Below are positions 15,472 to 21,700 of a stretch of 21,700 nucleotides of DNA, in pieces. Below the pieces are notes generated by a model. That model searched no databases, was not told where the DNA came from, and worked only from the letters and a program-made list of their open reading frames with translations. Numbering within the stretch: the first letter of the stretch is position 1; each line of letters starts with the position of its first letter. The stretch covers positions 1-21,700 of the forward strand of contig JABDPQ010000179.1 of NCBI GenBank assembly GCA_013042695.1, read 5' to 3'. Made by a program: the position numbers and the translations under genes. Origin of the DNA: Desulfobacterales bacterium (lineage in GTDB: Bacteria > Desulfobacterota > Desulfobulbia > Desulfobulbales > Desulfocapsaceae).

Positions 15472-17664
15472 TCAGGCGAGGTCAAAACGGTCAAGGTTCA
15501 TTACCTTGTTCCAGGCCGCCACAAAGTCATTGACAAATTGCTCCTGCGAGTCTGCACTTCCGTATACTTCAGCCAGGGCACGGAGTTCGGAATTTGAACC
15601 AAAGATCAGATCGACACGAGTGGCGGTCCACTTAGATGCACCCGATGCGCGATCGCTGCCTTCGAAGAGGTCTTCGTCTTTTGAGACCGCTTTCCAGGCA
15701 GTATCCATATCGAGCAGGTTTACGAAGAAGTCGTTGGTTAGTGCATCTTGCTGGTTGGTGAAGACACCGTTTCGGGACTGTTCGAAATTGGCATTCAAAA
15801 CGCGCATACCACCGACTAGTACCGTCATCTCCGGCGGGGTCAACCTCAGCAATTGTGCCTTGTCGACGAGCATCTCCTCAGCCGATACGGTGTATTTTGT
15901 CTTGAGATAATTGCGGAAGCCATCTGCTTCCGGCTCCATAATGGAGAAAGACTCAACATCAGTCTGCTCCTGCGAGGCATCCATGCGGCCCGGCGTGAAG
16001 GGAACCGTCACCCCGTGACCAGCATTCCTCGCCGCTTGCTCAACACCCGCGCAACCCGCCAACACAATCAGGTCAGCCAGAGAAACCGTCTTGTCGAAGG
16101 CACTCTGGATGCCTTCCAGTGTCCTCAATACCTTCGCCAGCTGATCAGGTTGGTTGACTTGCCAATCCTTCTGTGGCGTCAGGCGAATACGGGCACCGTT
16201 GGCACCGCCGCGCATGTCTGAGCCACGGAAGGTTGAAGCTGATGCCCAGGCGGTAAAGACCAGTTCGGAGACTGACAGGCCAGAATCAAGGATCTTGCCC
16301 TTGAGGGTGGCGATGTCATTCTCATCGATCAGTTCATGATCGACCTCAGGGATCGGATCCTGCCAGATCAACTCCTCTTCAGGAACCTCCGAGCCGAGAT
16401 AGCGTGCGCGGGGACCCATATCTCGGTGGGTCAGCTTGAACCAGGCACGGGCAAAGGCGTCTGCGAACTCATCGGGATTCTCATGAAAGCGCCGCGATAT
16501 CGGCTCATATTTCGAATCCATCCGCATGGCCATATCCGCGGTGGTCATCATGATGGGAACCCGCTTTGACGAATCGTCAGGGGCCGGCGCCATATTGTCA
16601 TTGGTCGGCTCTTTCGGCGTCCACTGCGAAGCACCCGCCGGGCTTTTGGTCAGTACCCACTCGTTGCCGAACAGCATGTCGAAATAGCCCATGTCCCATT
16701 TGGTCGGGGTCGGATTCCAGGCACCTTCCAAACCGCTGCCGATCTGATCAGCACCTTTACCACTGCCATGACTGCTCTTCCAGCCGAAACCCTGTTCCTC
16801 GATTCCAGCTGCTTCGGGTTCAGGCCCCACATGTGCCGCGTCGCCGGCACCATGGCATTTGCCAAAGGTGTGCCCACCCGCGGTGAGGGCAACCGTCTCT
16901 TCGTCGTTCATCGCCATGCGTGCGAACGTCTCCCTAACGTCCCGCCCGGATGCAACTGGATCCGGATTGCCGTCCGGGCCTTCCGGGTTTACGTAGATCA
17001 AGCCCATCTGCACGGCGGCGAGGGGGTTCTCCAGATCTCGGTCGCCGGAGTAACGGCTTTTAGGCTTGTCGCTCGTAGCCAGCCATTCATCTTCAGCACC
17101 CCAGTAGATGTCTTTTTCCGGCTCCCAGATATCCTCACGCCCGCCGCCAAAACCGAAGGTCTTGAATCCCATCGATTCCATGGCAACATTGCCTGCGAGA
17201 ATCATCAGGTCAGCCCAGGAGATTTTCCGGCCATACTTCTGCTTGATCGGCCAAAGCAACCGACGCGCCTTATCGAGGTTTACGTTGTCAGGCCAACTGT
17301 TGATGGGCGCAAAGCGCTGGTTGCCGGTACCTCCACCACCACGGCCATCGGCTGTGCGGTAGGTACCAGCACTGTGCCATGCCATTCGAATGAAGAGTCC
17401 TCCGTAGTGGCCGTAATCCGCTGGCCACCAGTCCTGCGAATCGGTCATCAGATCGGTTAGATCTTTCTTCACAGCGCCGAGATCCAGGCTCTTGAATTCT
17501 TCAGCGTAGTTAAAATCCTCGCCCATCGGATTAGACTTGGCGCCATGTTGGCGCAAAATATCCAGATTCAATTGGTCCGGCCACCATTCACGGTTCGACC
17601 TGCCACGGCCTGCAGTGAGTTTGCTACCTGCTCCCGTTACAGGGCACTTACTGTTTTCACTCAT
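15472..17664 (-). CDS. katG: Catalase-peroxidase KatG
   Basis: 730 residues, full family length. It is a haem enzyme that removes hydrogen peroxide by catalase and peroxidase reactions. The distal pocket Arg93-Trp96-His97 lies in FIRMAWHSAGTYR and the proximal haem ligand His265 in LTAGGHTFGKCHG. The Met-Tyr-Trp cross-link needed for catalase activity is present as Trp96, Tyr224 (LIYVNPEG) and Met250 (FARMAMNDEE). The second, haem-free domain is complete to the C-terminus (KVMNLDRFDLA). There is no signal peptide, so it is cytoplasmic. The ribosome site GGAGG lies 7 bases before the ATG. It lies downstream of perR on the same strand with a catalase remnant between them. By eye its base composition is more GC-rich than its surroundings, which suggests a separate origin. 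Confidence 0.97.
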   Translation of the reverse strand: MSENSKCPVTGAGSKLTAGRGRSNREWWPDQLNLDILRQHGAKSNPMGEDFNYAEEFKSLDLGAVKKDLTDLMTDSQDWWPADYGHYGGLFIRMAWHSAGTYRTADGRGGGGTGNQRFAPINSWPDNVNLDKARRLLWPIKQKYGRKISWADLMILAGNVAMESMGFKTFGFGGGREDIWEPEKDIYWGAEDEWLATSDKPKSRYSGDRDLENPLAAVQMGLIYVNPEGPDGNPDPVASGRDVRETFARMAMNDEETVALTAGGHTFGKCHGAGDAAHVGPEPEAAGIEEQGFGWKSSHGSGKGADQIGSGLEGAWNPTPTKWDMGYFDMLFGNEWVLTKSPAGASQWTPKEPTNDNMAPAPDDSSKRVPIMMTTADMAMRMDSKYEPISRRFHENPDEFADAFARAWFKLTHRDMGPRARYLGSEVPEEELIWQDPIPEVDHELIDENDIATLKGKILDSGLSVSELVFTAWASASTFRGSDMRGGANGARIRLTPQKDWQVNQPDQLAKVLRTLEGIQSAFDKTVSLADLIVLAGCAGVEQAARNAGHGVTVPFTPGRMDASQEQTDVESFSIMEPEADGFRNYLKTKYTVSAEEMLVDKAQLLRLTPPEMTVLVGGMRVLNANFEQSRNGVFTNQQDALTNDFFVNLLDMDTAWKAVSKDEDLFEGSDRASGASKWTATRVDLIFGSNSELRALAEVYGSADSQEQFVNDFVAAWNKVMNLDRFDLA

Positions 17665-17750
17665 GATATTCCCTCCATTGTTGTAATATTTAATTCACGT
17701 GCTTCTATGAACACCCTACATTGGTGTCTAAAATTCCAGAAATCCCCAAC

Positions 17751-17858
17751 CTACGCAGCCCCTCTCAGCAGCAACAATTGGCATCGTAGACCTGCAGTCG
17801 GGCCGCTGTGATTATCGGCAACAGGATCACCAACACTGTTTATTGACATGAGAGCCAT
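17751..17858 (-). pseudogene. 5' remnant of a monofunctional haem catalase gene
   Basis: ATG 17858, with AAGGGGA upstream, opens a 35-codon frame ending in TAG. Residues 12-25, PVADNHSGPTAGLR, followed by LLLL, match the N-terminal signature of clade-3 catalases (family form P-V-x-D-N-x-N-S-L-T-A-G-x-R-G-P-x-L-L-Q). The frame then diverges (RGAA, stop) and nothing downstream resembles the next catalase segment (the His-containing active-site strand). All but about 30 codons have been deleted. It begins 31 bp after perR, so an ancestral perR-catalase operon is likely. Confidence 0.7.
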
Positions 17859-17889
17859 GACAATCCCCTTTCTTCTTGGAAAAGATTTT

Positions 17890-18342
17890 TCATCTTCTTT
17901 TCTCAACACATTTCCTGCAGACACCGCGTACTTCAACGTGAGTTGCTTCAATTTCTCCATAAGAGTCAACCGAATCAGGTAGTCTGATTTTATCAAGATC
18001 GTTGCTGTAAAAGTCGCGGGTAAATCCACAGTCCCCACAAACAAAATGATGGTGACTATTCAGGTTAGCATCAAAACGATTGCGTTCACGGCTCGCACCA
18101 AGCGTTTTAACCAGCCCATGATCATTCAACAGCCAGAGTGTTCGGTAGATAGTATCGAGAGAGACGGTCGGTATACGGTTCCTGGTACGCTGGAAAACCT
18201 GTTCAGCATTGGGATGATCCCCGCTTTGAGCAATTTCACGAAAAATTTCTATGCGCTGATGTGTCAACTTGATTCCTTCATCACGGCACACTGTCTCGAA
18301 ATGTTTCATCCGCTGTTCAATTTCTTTCTTCTTGATTTTCAT
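17890..18342 (-). CDS. perR: PerR-type peroxide-sensing regulator of the Fur family
   Basis: 150 residues. An N-terminal winged helix (about 12-85) includes THQRIEIFREI and the recognition helix VSLDTIYRTLWLL. The structural zinc site is Cys102/Cys105 (CGDCG) and Cys142/Cys145 (CRKC). The regulatory metal site fits PerR rather than Fur: His43, Asp91 (RFDAN), His97, His99 (SHHHF) and Asp110 (RDFY), the aspartate that is usually glutamate in Fur. In PerR, peroxide oxidises a metal-ligand histidine and releases the repressor. It lies directly upstream of the catalase remnant and katG, its expected targets. No strong ribosome site is visible (AGAGAA). A 7-1-7 palindrome 74 bp upstream suggests autoregulation. 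Confidence 0.9.
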   Translation of the reverse strand: MKIKKKEIEQRMKHFETVCRDEGIKLTHQRIEIFREIAQSGDHPNAEQVFQRTRNRIPTVSLDTIYRTLWLLNDHGLVKTLGASRERNRFDANLNSHHHFVCGDCGFTRDFYSNDLDKIRLPDSVDSYGEIEATHVEVRGVCRKCVEKRR

Positions 18343-18415
18343 AATTCTCTGCTTGTTAAGAATGTATTACTACCTCCAAGCTAGTCATCATTTAGAGTTC
18401 AGTCAACGCTAGCTA

Positions 18416-18430
18416 TATTATTGAATAATA
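18416..18430. promoter_or_regulatory. Candidate PerR/Fur box
   Basis: TATTATT-G-AATAATA is a perfect 7-1-7 inverted repeat, the architecture of PerR boxes (B. subtilis form TTATAAT-N-ATTATAA). It starts 74 bp upstream of the perR ATG, where it would control perR and the genes behind it. Confidence 0.55.
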
Positions 18431-18940
18431 CTGATCAACATACTGACATCACTAGTTATTTAAACAAATGCAAACTATAAAAAAAATAAAATAATCAAAA
18501 ACTCATGACATGATGTCACCTGTGAACCCATTCACGTTGATCAATCGTCACGAGTCAAAATTTCTCCTGTTTCTCATACGTTTTACCCTATTTTCTGAAT
18601 GCTCAGTCTCGTTTCTAAAAACAAGAACATCATGAGGAACAACTTCATGGTTCACACCTATGAGCCACTTGCAAAAGGCTCCTATAAAAATGTTTAAGGT
18701 GACAAGTATGTTCTATATACATAAAGTAAATGATATCGGGTGACTGTTATCACTCGATCAGTGCATGATATCCGTTTATAAACCGATTGATTTAATTGAA
18801 GTATCCTGTCTAATTATCCTCGGGTTGAATGATTTAGAGATAATAGATAATAGCGTATTATGAAACAATTTCAGGATTCGTAACGAATATTGGTTACCGA
18901 TCTACAGTCACCATTTGCAGTAAAATAGGGAGATTACACA
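18431..18940. other. Divergent intergenic region between perR and a GST gene
   Basis: No protein-like frame is seen. Dyads present are TGACAT-G-ATGTCA (18506-18518), GTGAA-CCCA-TTCAC (18522-18535), a 7-bp G-U-containing hairpin (18737-18756) and the 20-bp repeat at 18662-18681. Promoters for both flanking genes must lie here, but none is near consensus. Confidence 0.5.
18662..18681. repeat. 20-bp intergenic dyad repeat, copy 2
   Basis: Exact copy of 650-669, same orientation, here in the perR-GST intergenic region rather than between convergent genes. The flanking sequences differ (T on the left and CT on the right here, G and AG there), so the conserved unit is exactly the dyad. Confidence 0.6.
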
Positions 18941-19561
18941 ATGGCCAGATACAAACTTACGTATTTCGATATCGACGGTGGACGTGCTGAACCAATCCGA
19001 ATTGCTTTTCACACGGCGGGAATAGACTTTGAGGACAACCGCATTTCGTTTGCTGAATTTGGAGAGATGCGATCTGGTACGCCCTTCAACTCAGTACCTG
19101 TACTTGAAATCGATGGCGCTCAGATATCTCAATCCAACGCCCTCAGCCGCTATATAGGAAAGATGGCAGGCCTTTATCCTGCAAACGATCTGCAAGCGCT
19201 CTACTGTGATGAAGTATTGGGTGCCCTCGAGGATCTCAGCCATCACATCGTTCGAACGTTCGGATTGCCGGAAGAGGAACTTCAACTGGCCCGCGAAAAA
19301 CTCGTTGATGGTTGGTTATCGACCTATCTGAAGGGTCTTGATCAGCTCTTGATCCGCGGCGGTGGAGAGTATTTTGCAGACAATCAGTTGACGGTAGCTG
19401 ATCTAAGGGCCTTCGTTCAGATGCGCTCGCTAAGCGACGGAATTCTTGATTACGTCCCGACTGATATTGTTCAACAAGTGGCGCCTGGCCTATTCGACCA
19501 CCAAGAGCGCATCAGCGCTGAACCACGTGTTCGCGCATATTATACAACTCGCTCGCAGTAG
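18941..19561 (+). CDS. Glutathione S-transferase, sigma-like class
   Basis: 206 residues, typical of sigma/alpha-type GSTs. The catalytic tyrosine is Tyr8 in YKLTYFD, followed by GGRAEPIR (13-20), the cis-proline in NSVPVLEIDG (Pro53) and the glutathione-binding QSNALSRYI (64-72). The C-terminal all-helical domain contains LTVADLRAF, the family's capping motif. It conjugates or isomerises electrophilic substrates with glutathione. This is a different class from the GST at 11657-12340, which lacks this tyrosine. The ribosome site GGGAGA lies 8 bases before the ATG. It is divergent from perR; shared peroxide control is possible but not shown. Confidence 0.92.
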   Translation: MARYKLTYFDIDGGRAEPIRIAFHTAGIDFEDNRISFAEFGEMRSGTPFNSVPVLEIDGAQISQSNALSRYIGKMAGLYPANDLQALYCDEVLGALEDLSHHIVRTFGLPEEELQLAREKLVDGWLSTYLKGLDQLLIRGGGEYFADNQLTVADLRAFVQMRSLSDGILDYVPTDIVQQVAPGLFDHQERISAEPRVRAYYTTRSQ

Positions 19562-19647
19562 ATCTCCCTATAACCACAATCAGTAATCGCAAAAGAAAAA
19601 TGGTTCCCCTTCCTCCTTAAGTTCGATAATCTTCCACAATGAAACAG

Positions 19648-20214
19648 CTATCGATTAGTTATCAGTTCCCGTAAATCCATGTCTGAGAGAATTTTCATGA
19701 CTATATCGGAGAGTTGGCCATTCAACATATTTTCGATTTCAGTAATCTTCGGTCGTAAAACTGATTTACGATCATCCTGACGATTATATTTTTTTGTAAA
19801 AGAGCTCTTATCGTTCATTGCTTTCAGCGTTATCTGGCTGACAGCCTTGAAGTTGTAGAGCGATTTAGATTTAGATACGGTTACCAATAGTTGGTTGAGT
19901 TCAAGGTCAATGCGCACTGGAGCGGTGGTTTCAACCTTAAGCCCCTGTTCACGCATTCCGTCTAAAAGACCATCTGTAATAACGGTAATCGGTGAATTGA
20001 GGCTTGGAACCTTTACGACAGGGTCATCTTTCACCTTGTAGATAAGAACTTCCCCGTTCTCTCTTGCATCGAGTCCATTAACCAACACCGTCGAATTGGT
20101 ATACACTGCTACAGATTGACTTGGAACCATCAGCTTGAGATTGGCAGTTTCCGGATATTTGACTCCGCATCCGGTTAAGAAAAGGACACATGTAAGTAGA
20201 ACAATCTTATTCAT
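19648..20214 (-). CDS. YajG-like lipoprotein
   Basis: 188 residues. A lipoprotein signal peptide MNKIVLLTCVLFLTGC carries the lipobox LTGC, so Cys16 is the acylated first mature residue. The mature part resembles E. coli YajG (192 residues) in layout: a strand with VAVYTNSTVLVNGLDARENGEV, a central VITDGLLDGMREQGLKVE, then a beta-rich YNFKAVSQITLKAM and a C-terminal helix. It probably resides on the inner face of the outer membrane. The function of YajG is unknown. The ribosome site GAGGAG lies 6 bases before the ATG. It converges with the GST gene and has no operon partners. Confidence 0.7.
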   Translation of the reverse strand: MNKIVLLTCVLFLTGCGVKYPETANLKLMVPSQSVAVYTNSTVLVNGLDARENGEVLIYKVKDDPVVKVPSLNSPITVITDGLLDGMREQGLKVETTAPVRIDLELNQLLVTVSKSKSLYNFKAVSQITLKAMNDKSSFTKKYNRQDDRKSVLRPKITEIENMLNGQLSDIVMKILSDMDLRELITNR

Positions 20215-20647
20215 CCTGTACTCCTCTGAAATTAAAGTTGAATAGTGCTATTACTGCCAAATGCACAGACTTTGTGTGACTTAATCTAGGTTGCGGAAGA
20301 GATCGTTCCACTGATATTGAAACTACGCCTGAGTTACAATCAAGTCAAGGTTTTGAATCGCCAAGCGCATCTACTAAAATTTACCGGCAACTATTCTCAT
20401 AATAACCCTCTGCAGCGAACTCCAGCAAGTCTTGAACTCATCTCATACGATGCATAATTAATCAGGCCCACAATTGATACGTATCTGCTGGTGTCGGATT
20501 GAATCCACTTCTCTGGAACGCGCTTTTTTCCAGGCTGCCATGTTGCTCGTTATTAAAACATTGTATTATCATTAAAATCTGCATAAATTGAATATCAAAT
20601 GAATCACTCAAAGAACATCAAACCTAACGGATAACAAGAGGTAAAAC
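20215..20647. other. Divergent intergenic region between the YajG-like gene and ghrB
   Basis: No gene recognised on either strand. The 3' part contains the promoter-like pair described for ghrB. The middle has several short frames without family resemblance. Confidence 0.5.
20561..20589 (+). promoter_or_regulatory. Possible sigma-70 promoter for the ghrB-like gene
   Basis: TTGTAT (20561-20566) and TAAATT (20584-20589) are spaced by 17 bases, each matching 4 of 6 consensus positions, 59 bp before the ATG. The surrounding DNA is AT-rich, so chance matches are likely. Confidence 0.3.
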
Positions 20648-21637
20648 ATGGCTCCTACTGTCGTACTCTACGAAACTATTCCCCCAGACTTATTGGCCCT
20701 TCTTGAGCAAAATTGTGATCTGACCTTTGTTGAATCGTTACAAAGTGTTTATCAGGCAGATCTGCAGACCCTGCTGGCAAACGCTGAAGGAATGATAGGA
20801 GTAAAGGATAAGATCGGCCCGGAGATACTCGATCTGGCTCCAAAATTAAAGGTCATTTCAACCATTTCAGTGGGATATGACAAGTTCGATGTTGCCGATT
20901 TGAGCAAACGAAATATCATGCTGATGCATACACCGGACGTACTGACAGAAACCACAGCAGACACAATATTCATGCTCATCCTGTGCTCCGCCCGGCGTGC
21001 TGTTGAACTGAATGATATGATTAGACAGAGCCAATGGCATGACGATATAGGTGCCGAATATTTTGGTACAGATGTGCATGGCAAGAAACTTGGCATCCTT
21101 GGAATGGGACGGATAGGCTCTGCTGTGGCCAAGCGAGCATATGGTGGTTTTAATATGGAAATCCTCTACTATAGCAGATCGGTTAACGAGCGAGCGCAAA
21201 AGGATTTCCAGGCACAGCGATTTTCATTAAACCACGTTCTGGCCGAGTCGGACTTTGTTTGCGTTACACTGCCTCTTTCAGAACAAACGCGAAAACTCAT
21301 TGGTCCAAAAGAGCTGGCTCTGATGAAACCCGGCGCTTTTCTCATTAATGGAGGTCGCGGACCCATTATCGATGAAAGAGCCCTGATCGAAGCTCTGCAG
21401 AAAGGAATTATCAAAGGCGCTGGTCTGGATGTTTATGAACAGGAGCCGCTATCAGGAGATTCACCACTTGTAGATATGGCCAATGTTATTACGCTGCCCC
21501 ACGTCGGCTCTGCTACGCATGAAACCCGCTATGCAATGGCTGAATGTGCGGTTAAGAATCTGCTCGCCGCTCTCACTGAGCGAACATCGGTTAATTGTGT
21601 GAATCCTGAAGTCATAGACCGTGTCAGCTCGTACTGA
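20648..21637 (+). CDS. ghrB: D-isomer-specific 2-hydroxyacid dehydrogenase, glyoxylate/hydroxypyruvate reductase B type
   Basis: 329 residues; E. coli GhrB has 324 and the two align along their whole length as I recall it (TISVGYDxFDV, LLMHTPxVLTET, YGTDVHxKxLGIxGMGRIG, GAGLDVxEQEPL, HxGSATHETRY, NCVNP). The NAD(P) Rossmann loop GMGRIG is at 152-157. The catalytic set Arg237 (NGGRGP), Glu266 (YEQEPL) and His285 (LPHVGSAT) is complete. It reduces glyoxylate to glycolate, hydroxypyruvate to glycerate and related 2-keto acids. An arginine after the Rossmann strand (SRS at 176-178) favours NADPH. The ribosome site AGAGGT lies 5 bases before the ATG. The stop is inside the window, with 63 bases of untranslated sequence after it. 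Confidence 0.93.
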   Translation: MAPTVVLYETIPPDLLALLEQNCDLTFVESLQSVYQADLQTLLANAEGMIGVKDKIGPEILDLAPKLKVISTISVGYDKFDVADLSKRNIMLMHTPDVLTETTADTIFMLILCSARRAVELNDMIRQSQWHDDIGAEYFGTDVHGKKLGILGMGRIGSAVAKRAYGGFNMEILYYSRSVNERAQKDFQAQRFSLNHVLAESDFVCVTLPLSEQTRKLIGPKELALMKPGAFLINGGRGPIIDERALIEALQKGIIKGAGLDVYEQEPLSGDSPLVDMANVITLPHVGSATHETRYAMAECAVKNLLAALTERTSVNCVNPEVIDRVSSY

Positions 21638-21700
21638 AACACACTGATGATTGTGCATGCTGCAGCAATTGATGGTGATCTCAGGAATTATATCGATATC

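Noticed and set aside
16768..17460. 230-codon plus-strand open frame
   Set aside because: It lies wholly antisense to katG, whose conserved haem-pocket motifs fix the coding strand; long antisense frames are common in GC-rich genes.
17681..17695. PerR-box-like sequence TTGTAATATTTAATT before katG
   Set aside because: Only the left half matches well (6/7); the right half is poor and the site lies in the leader close to the ribosome site.
17859..18044. Upstream extension of the catalase remnant frame to 18044
   Set aside because: The extension overlaps the perR 3' end out of frame and has no catalase similarity; the ATG at 17858 with its own ribosome site explains the start.

Overview
The window reads as bacterial chromosome from a Gram-negative proteobacterium or Desulfobacterota-like organism. 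The grounds are a lipobox lipoprotein, exported periplasmic proteins, a tripartite TRAP transporter, a sigma-54 activator, two glutathione S-transferases and a YajG-like lipoprotein. No rRNA, tRNA, CRISPR array, integrase or complete insertion sequence was seen. The taxonomic guess is inference only.

Layout. (1) 1-618: 3' end of a degenerate M23-peptidase-like gene, converging on the next block. (2) About 8440-686, all on the minus strand: a likely catabolic operon in the order ridA remnant, D-cysteine desulfhydrase/L-cysteate lyase-like PLP enzyme, TRAP dctP-dctQ-dctM, an unrecognised 409-residue protein, a GntR/FCD regulator and an amidase. A near-consensus promoter with an overlapping dyad operator precedes it, and a perfect 14-bp hairpin separates dctP from dctQ. 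The pieces suggest uptake and breakdown of a small amino, sulfo or amide acid under GntR control; the substrate is unknown. (3) 8469-10016: a gene-poor stretch around a LOG-family gene, with short ORFs that look like 5' ends of lost genes. (4) 10017-14340, plus strand: a sigma-54 activator with an unrecognised sensor region, a GST, and an adenylate-cyclase/TPR protein. (5) 14948-14373, minus strand: an exported YHS-domain protein whose frame contains one TGA exactly at the conserved Cys, followed by a bacterial-SECIS-like hairpin. It is either a new selenoprotein candidate or a fresh nonsense mutation. (6) 18342-15472, minus strand: a peroxide-defence locus of perR, a 35-codon catalase remnant and full-length katG, with a perfect 7-1-7 palindrome upstream of perR. 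(7) 18941-21637: a sigma-type GST, a YajG-like lipoprotein and a GhrB-type hydroxyacid dehydrogenase.

Two themes stand out. The first is oxidative and electrophile defence (PerR, KatG, two GSTs, GhrB, perhaps the YHS protein). The second is erosion: remnants of ridA, a monofunctional catalase and probably a GNAT acetyltransferase each sit beside intact genes. A 20-bp dyad sequence occurs in two identical intergenic copies 18 kb apart.
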